From the NCBI GenBank assembly GCA_947653505.1, contig CANTHI010000033.1:1-13499 (forward strand): a DNA stretch of 13,499 nucleotides. Direction: 5' to 3'. A program made the translations under genes and the position numbers. This document shows positions 6,896 to 13,161 of this stretch, in pieces (within the stretch, counting starts at the first letter, position 1; every line of letters begins with the position of its first letter). Source of the DNA: an uncultured Eubacterium sp. (GTDB lineage Bacteria; Bacillota_A; Clostridia; Lachnospirales; Lachnospiraceae). A model generated the notes under the pieces. That model saw only the letters and a program-made list of their open reading frames with translations. It was not told the origin of the DNA and did not search any database.

Positions 6896-7222
6896 TTAAA
6901 TCTCAATATTCAAATCATCACTTAACAACTCCGCAAATACTTTACCGACTGCTTCCAGCTCTGTATCATCTTCCACCAGCTCCAGCTCCATAGACACTTC
7001 CGCGTCTTCCGCCGTATGCTCCGCCACGACTTTAAAAATATATCCGTCCGAATCCTGATTCAGCTCCTGGGAAGCAAGCAGATATTCTGATCCGTTTAAT
7101 CTTGTCCGTTCCAGTATAAAAAATTCTGCAAATCCGTCCTGTTCCTCATCATAAAATGATATTTTCTCATATCTGGGTTCTCCGGCTGTCATTTCTTCGG
7201 CCTGTCTTAATAAATCATCCAT
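6896..7222 (-). CDS. DUF1292 domain protein (YrzB family)
   Basis: A 108-residue acidic protein. The core ISFYDEEQDGFAEFFILERT (21-40) and the later GSEYLLASQ and YIFKV stretches are typical of the DUF1292/YrzB family, which has no proven function. The C-terminal part is rich in Glu and Asp. It keeps the conserved place just downstream of ruvX, as yrzB does in B. subtilis. The ATG follows an AAGGAAGG stretch. No catalytic motif or membrane segment is visible. Confidence 0.85.
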   Translation of the reverse strand: MDDLLRQAEEMTAGEPRYEKISFYDEEQDGFAEFFILERTRLNGSEYLLASQELNQDSDGYIFKVVAEHTAEDAEVSMELELVEDDTELEAVGKVFAELLSDDLNIEI

Positions 7223-7250
7223 GTTTTCCTTCCTTTCTTACCTGTATTGC

Positions 7251-7679
7251 TTACTTACTATTTTGAATGAAATCGAGATATCCCTGCAGAATCAGTCCTG
7301 CAGCGATTTTATCCACGTATTCCTTACGGTCTTCCCGACGGATCCCGCTTTCCATCATAATCTGGTCCGCGGCCGCCGTCGTAAGCCGCTCGTCCCACAA
7401 AACGACTTCCAGCCCTGTCCTATGCTCCAGCATCCGGCCAAATTCTTTTGTCCTTTCACAGCGCTCACCTTGTGAATTGTTCATATGCTTCGGGTAGCCG
7501 AGTACGATTTTTTCCACCTCATACCGGGCAGCCAGCGCGTCAATCCGCGCAAGCGTCTGCCTGAGCTTCCCCGGAGATTTCCTAAAGATCGTCTCTACCC
7601 CCTGCGCCGTCATAAGCAGCGGATCACTGACCGCCACACCTACTGTCTTAGAACCAAAATCCAGCCCCATCATCCGCAT
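7251..7679 (-). CDS. ruvX: RuvX/YqgF family RNase H-fold nuclease (putative Holliday junction resolvase)
   Basis: A 142-residue RNase H-fold protein of usual length. Motifs are [16 protein letters not shown] (5-20) with catalytic Asp7, [15 protein letters not shown] (59-73), DERLTT (96-101) with Glu97, and [14 protein letters not shown] (122-135) with Asp123. It has been described both as a Holliday junction resolvase and, in E. coli, as a factor in 16S rRNA 5'-end processing; the RNA-rich neighbourhood slightly favours the latter. The ATG at 7679 follows AGGAGGAG. It lies 15 nt after ireB and 28 nt before the DUF1292 gene, the standard Firmicutes order. Confidence 0.95.
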   Translation of the reverse strand: MRMMGLDFGSKTVGVAVSDPLLMTAQGVETIFRKSPGKLRQTLARIDALAARYEVEKIVLGYPKHMNNSQGERCERTKEFGRMLEHRTGLEVVLWDERLTTAAADQIMMESGIRREDRKEYVDKIAAGLILQGYLDFIQNSK

Positions 7680-7694
7680 AACCGCTCCTCCTGT

Positions 7695-7955
7695 TTACTG
7701 GAAATTTACCCTGATATACTCCCTGAGTATTTCCTCCACCAGCTCATCACGCTCTACCTTCATGACCATGCTTCTGGCATTGTTATGGCTTGTAATATAC
7801 GTCGGATCGCCGGACATAATATACCCTACGATCTGATTTAAAGGATTGTAGCCTTTCTCATTCAGAGAACGATATACGTGCCCGATAATGTCCTTTACCT
7901 GAATCTCCGGTTCCTTCTCCACTCTGAAAAATTGTGTATTACTTTTATCCTGCAT
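7695..7955 (-). CDS. ireB: IreB family regulatory phosphoprotein (UPF0297, YrzL)
   Basis: An 86-residue protein whose signature [20 protein letters not shown] (32-51) with YITSHNNAR (53-61) is diagnostic for UPF0297. In Enterococcus faecalis IreB is phosphorylated near its N-terminus by the PASTA-domain Ser/Thr kinase IreK and negatively regulates cephalosporin resistance. Here Ser5 and Thr7 are the nearest candidate phospho-sites, by position only. It is the first gene of the ten-gene string, preceded by GAGGT 8 nt before the ATG and by a promoter overlapping the end of mtaB. The kinase itself is not in the window. Confidence 0.95.
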   Translation of the reverse strand: MQDKSNTQFFRVEKEPEIQVKDIIGHVYRSLNEKGYNPLNQIVGYIMSGDPTYITSHNNARSMVMKVERDELVEEILREYIRVNFQ

Positions 7956-7989
7956 ATTTCACGACCTCATTCCTGCTTCTTTCGCAACC

Positions 7990-8008
7990 GTTCAGGCGCA
8001 TCCTGAAC
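7990..8008 (-). promoter_or_regulatory. Hairpin in the ireB leader
   Basis: GTTCAGG and CCTGAAC form a perfect 7-bp stem with a 5-nt loop, in the roughly 90-nt leader between the inferred promoter and ireB. No T-run follows on either strand, so it is not an intrinsic terminator. It may be an mRNA-stabilising or processing structure. Confidence 0.5.
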
Positions 8009-8053
8009 CAATGCTTTCTTTCGTCTGCTTTATCCAAAGCACTACTCTTTTCT

Positions 8054-8082
8054 ATTTTAATATACCCAGCGCTAAAATTCAA
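8054..8082 (-). promoter_or_regulatory. Sigma-A-type promoter for the ireB operon
   Basis: On the minus strand TTGAAT (8082-8077) and TAAAAT (8059-8054) are separated by 17 bp, 4/6 and 5/6 matches to the consensus. The -35 box lies within the last codons of mtaB and the predicted transcript starts near 8047, leaving a leader of about 90 nt before ireB. Read-through from mtaB is also likely, as no terminator is seen between them. Confidence 0.6.
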
Positions 8083-9442
8083 CCATAAGATAAATATCCT
8101 GCGTCAAATATCCGGTTATTTTCCCTCTGACGAATATATTAGACCTGTTTTTCGCGGATTCTATGGCTATTTTTATATATTCCTGCGTATATCCGGTTTC
8201 GTATGTTTTTCCGTCATATACAAAAGATTCTTCCAAAAGTACGCTTTTTTGCTCTCCGATAAAGCTCTTTCTGTAAGCCTTTGACATCTGCTCCCCCAGC
8301 GCGATCAGTTGCGCGCTGCGTGATGTCTTTACCGCTTCCGGAATCTGCCCGTCCATTGCGGCCGCTTTTGTGCCTTTTCGTCTGGAATATTTGAAAATAT
8401 GCATCTCATAAAACTGTATTTCCTGCAAAAACTGCTTTGTTTTCAAAAACTCCTCTTCCGTCTCCATCGGAAATCCTGCGATCACATCTGTCGTAATCGC
8501 GGGGCTGGTAAAATATTTTCGCAAAAGCGCACATTTTTGTGCGTATTCTTTCGTGTTATATTTGCGGTTCATCCGTTTTAGCACCGTATCACAGCCGCTT
8601 TGCAGCGACAGATGAAAATGCGGACAGACCTTGTCCATCCCGGCAAGCGTCTGTACAAAGTCCTCTGTCATAATACGCGGCTCTAAAGAACCGAGCCGGA
8701 TCCTTCTGATTCCGGATATTTCCTGGATTCCTTTTATTACATGCAGCAGAGGATGTATCCGGATACCGGCCTGCATAGCGCCCGGATCCTCCGTCTGCTG
8801 ACAGGAATATCCGCCGGTCCGAAAGTCTGTCCCGTACGAGCTGATATGGATGCCTGTCAGCACGACTTCCTGACAGCCGTTTTGTGCCAGTGTCTGTACT
8901 TCGTCTAAAATATCCCCGTACGGTCTGCTGCGCACCCTGCCTCTGGTATAGGGAATCACGCAATAGCTGCAGAACTGGCTGCAGCCGTCCTGTATTTTGA
9001 TAAATGCCCGCGTATGCTCTGACACGCGGCTGATGGCAAGCTTTTCATACTCCTTTTTTCCATCATTGATGTCTTCCCAGTCGCTGAGCGGTGTTTTGCG
9101 CCTGTTATATGCGTCCAGCATCGCGATTAAATTTTCTTTTTTATTATTGCCCAGAATAATGTCCGCAATTCCTTCTTCTAAATGTTCCGGCCCTGCTGCC
9201 TGTACATAGCAGCCTGCCGCTACAAGGACCGCATCCGGATTCAGGCGGCGTGCACGGTGCAGCATCTGTCTGGATTTACGGTCCGCGATATTGGTGACGG
9301 AACAGGTATTGATCACATAGACATCCGCCTGTTCCGAAAATGGGACAATCTCATAGCCCGCCTGCTCTAACATCTGCTGCATGGCTTCTGTCTCATAGGC
9401 GTTTACTTTACAGCCCAGGTTGTGAAGTGCTGCTCGTTTCAT
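8072..9442 (-). CDS. mtaB: tRNA t6A37 methylthiotransferase MtaB (radical SAM)
   Basis: A 456-residue enzyme that converts N6-threonylcarbamoyladenosine-37 to its 2-methylthio form in ANN-decoding tRNAs. The N-terminal methylthiotransferase domain has cluster cysteines Cys11 (LGCKVN), Cys47 (NTCSVT) and Cys78 (AGCYVQ). The radical-SAM triad Cys154, Cys158, Cys161 is in DGCSQFCSYCVIPYTRGR. LSLQSG and TDVIAGFPMET are further family motifs, and a TRAM-like C-terminal region ends in DIYLMVEF. LGCKVN rather than the MiaB/RimO pattern, and overall length, point to MtaB (YqeV). Residues about 208-230 look like a polar insertion compared with relatives I remember. The ribosome site before ATG is weak (AAGAG). 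It faces the HPr-like gene across 107 bp. Confidence 0.95.
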   Translation of the reverse strand: MKRAALHNLGCKVNAYETEAMQQMLEQAGYEIVPFSEQADVYVINTCSVTNIADRKSRQMLHRARRLNPDAVLVAAGCYVQAAGPEHLEEGIADIILGNNKKENLIAMLDAYNRRKTPLSDWEDINDGKKEYEKLAISRVSEHTRAFIKIQDGCSQFCSYCVIPYTRGRVRSRPYGDILDEVQTLAQNGCQEVVLTGIHISSYGTDFRTGGYSCQQTEDPGAMQAGIRIHPLLHVIKGIQEISGIRRIRLGSLEPRIMTEDFVQTLAGMDKVCPHFHLSLQSGCDTVLKRMNRKYNTKEYAQKCALLRKYFTSPAITTDVIAGFPMETEEEFLKTKQFLQEIQFYEMHIFKYSRRKGTKAAAMDGQIPEAVKTSRSAQLIALGEQMSKAYRKSFIGEQKSVLLEESFVYDGKTYETGYTQEYIKIAIESAKNRSNIFVRGKITGYLTQDIYLMVEF

Positions 9443-9470
9443 AGTTTTCTGCTCTTTTCTTTTTCATATA

Positions 9471-9502
9471 TTGACTTTTTCAATGAAAAACGTTAGTATA
9501 AA
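9471..9502 (+). promoter_or_regulatory. Promoter of the HPr-like gene with a palindrome in its spacer
   Basis: A -35 box TTGACT (5/6) lies at 9471-9476. The -10 box is either TAGTAT at 9494-9499 (17-bp spacer) or TATAAA at 9497-9502 (20-bp spacer). Between them TTTTTCA-A-TGAAAAA (9476-9490) is a perfect 7-1-7 palindrome, a possible operator. On the minus strand TATACT (9500-9495) could serve as an overlapping -10 for mtaB, but it lacks a good -35. Confidence 0.5.
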
Positions 9503-9535
9503 ATGTGATGAGGTGTCATCCGAAATTACGACCAA

Positions 9536-9543
9536 AAGGAGGT
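9536..9543 (+). promoter_or_regulatory. Consensus ribosome binding site of the HPr-like gene
   Basis: AAGGAGGT lies 6 nt before ATG at 9550. This sets the start there and rules out an in-frame GTG at 9505, which has no comparable site. Confidence 0.88.
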
Positions 9544-9549
9544 TACATA

Positions 9550-9783
9550 ATGAAAACGGTACAGATTTCCTTAAATTCGATCGATAAGGTAAAATCATTC
9601 GTCAATGCGATCACACAATTTGATTATGACTTTGATCTGATTTCCGGAAGATATGTGATTGATGCAAAATCCATTATGGGTATTTTCAGTCTCGATCTTT
9701 CCAAACCAATTGATCTGGCGATTCATGCAGAGGAAGAACTCGACGCAATCTTAGAGGTTATCAAGCCTTATCTGGCTGAATAA
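9550..9783 (+). CDS. HPr-family protein without the phospho-histidine (Crh-like)
   Basis: A 77-residue protein with the HPr fold pattern. The Ser-46 region is intact: DAKSIMGIFSLDLS (38-51), with Ser41 aligned to the HPr kinase site. The usual IHARPA active site is gone; by my alignment the stretch is S-I-D-K-V-K (10-15), with Asp12 at the His15 position. It therefore cannot carry phosphate in the PTS relay from enzyme I. B. subtilis Crh is the known case of an HPr with no His15 but a kinase-phosphorylated Ser46 that works with CcpA, so a regulatory role is a reasonable inference; the family in Clostridia is not well studied. It is a single-gene unit with its own promoter and is the only complete plus-strand gene in the window. 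Confidence 0.85.
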   Translation: MKTVQISLNSIDKVKSFVNAITQFDYDFDLISGRYVIDAKSIMGIFSLDLSKPIDLAIHAEEELDAILEVIKPYLAE

Positions 9784-9792
9784 CCGCTATTT

Positions 9793-9810
9793 AAACCGGT
9801 GTCCGGTTTT
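9793..9810 (+). terminator. Small hairpin after the HPr-like gene, weak intrinsic terminator
   Basis: AAACCGG (9793-9799), loop TGT and CCGGTTT (9803-9809) begin 10 nt after the stop codon and end in a run of four T. The stem is short and three of the Ts are in it, so termination may be partial. Confidence 0.5.
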
Positions 9811-9842
9811 GCCTCAGCTCAGAACAGAATCACAAAAGCAGG

Positions 9843-9929
9843 AACAGAATCCAGCCCGTCAGACGGGATTTCCATTCACTTAGGAACGAAATTGGGATGT
9901 CTCTTGGTAAAAAGGGCTGGATTCCTGTT
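9843..9929. terminator. Long imperfect inverted repeat with a competing inner hairpin, between convergent genes
   Basis: GAATCCAGCCC (9847-9857) pairs exactly with GGGCTGGATTC (9914-9924), and four more outer pairs (9843-9846 with 9926-9929) follow after a one-base bulge. An inner palindrome CCCGTC-A-GACGGG (9855-9867) uses the same CCC, so the two folds exclude each other. The decamer GAACAGAATC is also directly repeated at 9822-9831 and 9842-9851. The element lies between the 3' ends of the HPr-like gene and thiI; neither strand has a T-run directly after it, so its role as a terminator is uncertain. Confidence 0.4.
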
Positions 9930-9952
9930 ATTTCCATACGATTCCTATCATT

Positions 9953-11134
9953 TTACGCTTCTACCCGTATCGTCTCTGCCGTACGGACAGCTTCTTCCAT
10001 CAGCTCCCCAGCCAGACCCGCCACATGCGTCTCCGATTTTAGAATCGACTTTAAGTTCGGCTTTGTGACCGGATGCTTTGCGACAAATATCGTGCAGCAG
10101 TCCTCATATGGGAGAATGGATGTCTCATAAGTCCCGATTTTTTGTGCAATATCCACAATATCCTGTTTGTCATACGCAATCAGCGGGCGATAAACCGGCA
10201 TTGTACACACTTCATTGGTCACAGCCATCGACTGCATCGTCTGGCTGGCCACCTGACCGATGCTTTCTCCGGTAACGAGCCCCAGATCCTCATCCTGTGC
10301 CGCAAACTGCTCCGCCAGACGCATCATATAGCGCCGCATCACGATCGTCAGCTGGTCATGCGGACATTTCTCGTATATCAGCAGCTGGATTTCCGTGAAA
10401 TTCACAATGTGCAGCCGGATTGGTCCGGCGTATTTCGCAACTGCTTTTGCCAGATCGATCACCTTCTGCTTTGCCCGCTCACTCGTATAAGGCGGTGCAT
10501 GAAAATATACCGCGTCTATTTTTACCCCGCGCTTTGCAATCATATATCCGGCCACCGGACTGTCTATCCCGCCCGACAGCAGCAGCATGGCCCGTCCGGC
10601 CGTACCCGACGGCATACCGCCAGGTCCCGGGATCGTCTGCGAATACAGATTGATTTTATTGCGGATCTCTACATGCAGCGTGATCTCAGGATGATGCACG
10701 TCTACGGTTAGCTGCGGAAATGCTTCCAGCAGACGCTCTCCCAGCGCGGCGCTTACCTCCATCGATTCCATCGGATAATTCTTTCTGGCACGTCTTGTCA
10801 CAACCTTAAACGTGGTATCCAGCTTTGGAAACGCTTCCCTTACATATGAAATGACCGTCTGCGCCAGACGTTCAAAGCCCTCGTCTTCCACCAGCACCAC
10901 CGGACAGATGCCGACAATCCCGAACACACAGGAAAGCGCTTCTATCGTTTCTTCATAATCAAACGGGGTCTGCGCCTGCACATATACCCTTCCGTTTTCC
11001 TTGCGCACGGTAAACGTACCGTCCACCGGCTCTAACGCATTGGCGACCTGGCTGACAAGCGTATCCTCAAAAATATGCCGGTTTTTGCCCTTTACGCCAA
11101 TCTCACCATACTTTATTAAAAATGCCTGATACAT
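9953..11134 (-). CDS. thiI: tRNA 4-thiouridine(8) synthetase ThiI, without rhodanese domain
   Basis: A 393-residue enzyme that adenylates U8 of tRNA and replaces its oxygen with sulfur. N-terminal ferredoxin-like and THUMP regions (about 1-165, beginning IKYGEIGVKGKNR) precede the PP-loop pyrophosphatase domain with LLLSGGIDSPVAGY (184-197). Cys346-Cys347 in PYEDCCTIF lie where I place the catalytic Cys344 of E. coli ThiI. There is no C-terminal rhodanese domain, as in Bacillus, where the sulfur is passed from a dedicated cysteine desulfurase. Such a desulfurase gene is directly upstream, 41 nt away. A thiamine role is less likely without the rhodanese domain. The ATG follows AAAGGA by 6 nt. 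Confidence 0.96.
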   Translation of the reverse strand: MYQAFLIKYGEIGVKGKNRHIFEDTLVSQVANALEPVDGTFTVRKENGRVYVQAQTPFDYEETIEALSCVFGIVGICPVVLVEDEGFERLAQTVISYVREAFPKLDTTFKVVTRRARKNYPMESMEVSAALGERLLEAFPQLTVDVHHPEITLHVEIRNKINLYSQTIPGPGGMPSGTAGRAMLLLSGGIDSPVAGYMIAKRGVKIDAVYFHAPPYTSERAKQKVIDLAKAVAKYAGPIRLHIVNFTEIQLLIYEKCPHDQLTIVMRRYMMRLAEQFAAQDEDLGLVTGESIGQVASQTMQSMAVTNEVCTMPVYRPLIAYDKQDIVDIAQKIGTYETSILPYEDCCTIFVAKHPVTKPNLKSILKSETHVAGLAGELMEEAVRTAETIRVEA

Positions 11135-11175
11135 CTTAAATCCTTTCTGTCATACCCACTCCATACCGGTGTCTT

Positions 11176-12402
11176 TTAACGTCTCGTATATCTGCGCAGC
11201 TTTGGCGCAAGCTCCGACAGCTTTTGCGCCGCGTAACGAATCTCTTCCATTTTCGTGTCACTGCCAAAGCTGAAACGGAGCGCCGATTCCACAAGCTCCG
11301 GCGCCAGATGAAGCGCCTGCAGGGTACGGGACGGCTCCGGATGACTGGACGAACACGCGGAGCCTGCCGATACATAAACACCGCAGTCCTCCAGCGCGTG
11401 CAGCATGACCTCGCTGCGCACTCCGGGAACTGACAGATTCACAATATGCGGCGCACTCCCGCCTGCCGTCAGGTCACAGTCTGTCTGCGAAAACACAGAT
11501 TCCCCAGGCACAACCTCCTGGGATACCGTCCCGGGAACCGCGGTTCCGTGATATACAATCCCGTCTATATCTGCTGTCTGTGCCAGCAGCTCCTGCTTTA
11601 AACGGTACATATGCGCTATTTTCTGTTCAAAATCCTCATAAGCTTCCGCTGCTGCCTCACCGATGCCCGCGATGCCTGGTACATTCAGCGTGCCGGAACG
11701 CAGTCCCGACTGCTGGCCGCCGCCAAACATCACTGGCTTTATTTTCGTCTTTTCCCTGATATATAAAAATCCCACGCCCTTCGGCCCGTGTATTTTATGT
11801 CCGCTGACTGACATCAGATCGATTCCCAGCTGCTTCGGACGGATCCGCAGCTTTCCATAAGACTGTACCGCATCGACATGAAACAGCGTCTTTGGGTTCT
11901 TCTGATGAAGGATCCGCGATATCTGCCCGAGCGGCTGCACAGAGCCGGTCTCATTATTGACCTGCATCACAGATACGAGAATAGTCTGGTCATTGACCGC
12001 TTCATATAACGCTTCCTGTGAAACAATCCCATCCGGCCCGACCGGAAGGTAAATCACTTCAAACCCCTGCTGTTTTAAATATTCCATCGTCTGATATACG
12101 GACGGATGTTCGATCTGGGTGGTAATCAGACGGTTTCCGGTACGCCGGTGCGCCATTGCGGCCCCGGTCAGTGCCAGATTGTTGGACTCGGTACCGCCAG
12201 AAGTAAACAGAATCTCCTTTTCAGATACTTTTAGCGTTTTCGCTATCTTTTGCGCCGCTTCTTTTACATAGCGTTCTGCTTCCACTCCTTTTTTATGCAT
12301 TGAGGACGGATTGCCGTAGGCGCTGTCCATCGTCTGTAAGACAATTTCCCGCACACGCGCAGAACATCTGGTCGTCGCCGAATAATCTAAATATGCTTCC
12401 AT
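11176..12402 (-). CDS. Cysteine desulfurase (NifS/IscS family), probable sulfur donor for ThiI
   Basis: A 408-residue PLP enzyme that converts cysteine to alanine and holds the sulfur as a persulfide. FTSGGTESNN (66-75), His99 (IEHPSV), Asp177 (HVDAVQSYGK) and the PLP lysine Lys203 in SVSGHKIHGPKG are in place. Cys350 in SAGSACSSSHPEPSRT is the active-site cysteine. Its position next to thiI resembles the B. subtilis NifZ-ThiI pair. Residues about 290-317 look like an extra polar stretch just before PHIVNLSVPG, which explains a length some 25 above usual. The ATG overlaps the rsmE stop by 16 nt and its GGAGG site lies within rsmE, so the two are translationally coupled. Confidence 0.94.
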   Translation of the reverse strand: MEAYLDYSATTRCSARVREIVLQTMDSAYGNPSSMHKKGVEAERYVKEAAQKIAKTLKVSEKEILFTSGGTESNNLALTGAAMAHRRTGNRLITTQIEHPSVYQTMEYLKQQGFEVIYLPVGPDGIVSQEALYEAVNDQTILVSVMQVNNETGSVQPLGQISRILHQKNPKTLFHVDAVQSYGKLRIRPKQLGIDLMSVSGHKIHGPKGVGFLYIREKTKIKPVMFGGGQQSGLRSGTLNVPGIAGIGEAAAEAYEDFEQKIAHMYRLKQELLAQTADIDGIVYHGTAVPGTVSQEVVPGESVFSQTDCDLTAGGSAPHIVNLSVPGVRSEVMLHALEDCGVYVSAGSACSSSHPEPSRTLQALHLAPELVESALRFSFGSDTKMEEIRYAAQKLSELAPKLRRYTRR

Positions 12403-13142
12403 AGTTCCTCCATCGTTTCCAGATGCAGCATCAGCGCTGAGAGCATCGTAACAGCCGCCGTATCAGTCCTTAAGATTCTCCTTCCCAGCGAAATCACCTG
12501 CGCCCATTCCCTGACCGCCGCGATCTCCTCCTGCGCAAAACCGCCCTCCGGCCCGATCATGACGCTGATGCTGTCTCCTGCTTTGATCGAACGAAACGCC
12601 TGCACAGCCGGCTGCATTCCGTTTTCATTTTCATATGGCACGAGACGGCAGTCGCACTGCCTGGCACGCAAAACCGCCTGCGGAAATGACATTACCGGAT
12701 GCACCACTGGTATCCTGCTGCGTTTGGACTGCTTGGCCGCGCTCTCAGCAACCGCCTGCCAGCGGCGGACCTTTGCCTCCGCCTTGCGGCTGTCCAGCTT
12801 TACCACACAGTACTTCATGGAAACCGGGATGATCTCATATACGCCAAGCTCCACCGATTTCTGGATCACGGATTCCATCCGGTCCCCTTTGGGAAGCGCC
12901 TGAAACAGGGAAATCCTGTTTGCCAGCTCCGTACCCGCGACGCCAGCGTCCAGAATATCCAGCTGGACAAACGTATCCGTCTGCTCCGCAACGCTGCACT
13001 GGTAATCCTGTCCGTCCGAACTGCTGACACGCACAATCTCCCCTGGCTTTAGGCGAAGCACACGGATATGTCTGACATCCGGCCCCGTGATCGTAATAAA
13101 ATCCCTGCCTACCTGATTCTGATCCACAAAAAACTGATACAC
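12387..13142 (-). CDS. rsmE: 16S rRNA m3U1498 methyltransferase RsmE
   Basis: A 251-residue SPOUT-class methyltransferase acting on the decoding centre of the 30S subunit. An N-terminal PUA-like region (about 1-70, with DVRHIRVLRLKPGE) precedes the SPOUT domain with ALPKGDRMESVIQKSVELG (82-100), AESAAKQSKRSRIP (132-145), the SAM-binding IGPEGGF (196-202) and LGRRILRTDTA (219-229). The length fits the family. The start is GTG, chosen because MYQFFV is the expected N-terminus; AGGAG lies only about 2 nt away, an unusually short spacer. It follows prmA by 19 nt, a pairing common in Firmicutes. Confidence 0.95.
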   Translation of the reverse strand: MYQFFVDQNQVGRDFITITGPDVRHIRVLRLKPGEIVRVSSSDGQDYQCSVAEQTDTFVQLDILDAGVAGTELANRISLFQALPKGDRMESVIQKSVELGVYEIIPVSMKYCVVKLDSRKAEAKVRRWQAVAESAAKQSKRSRIPVVHPVMSFPQAVLRARQCDCRLVPYENENGMQPAVQAFRSIKAGDSISVMIGPEGGFAQEEIAAVREWAQVISLGRRILRTDTAAVTMLSALMLHLETMEELWKHI

Positions 13143-13161
13143 TGCTCCTGCTGCCTTTCTG

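Noticed and set aside
383..9442. A defence or mobile island
   Set aside because: Gene families and order are those of a core Firmicutes housekeeping cluster; no integrase, transposase, tRNA site or toxin-antitoxin pair is seen.
9505..9783. A GTG start at 9505 for the HPr-like gene
   Set aside because: It would add 15 residues foreign to HPr, and it would translate through the consensus AAGGAGGT site placed right for ATG at 9550.
10073..10711. A 212-codon plus-strand open frame opposite thiI
   Set aside because: It is wholly inside thiI on the other strand, whose motifs are intact; the translation shows no family features.
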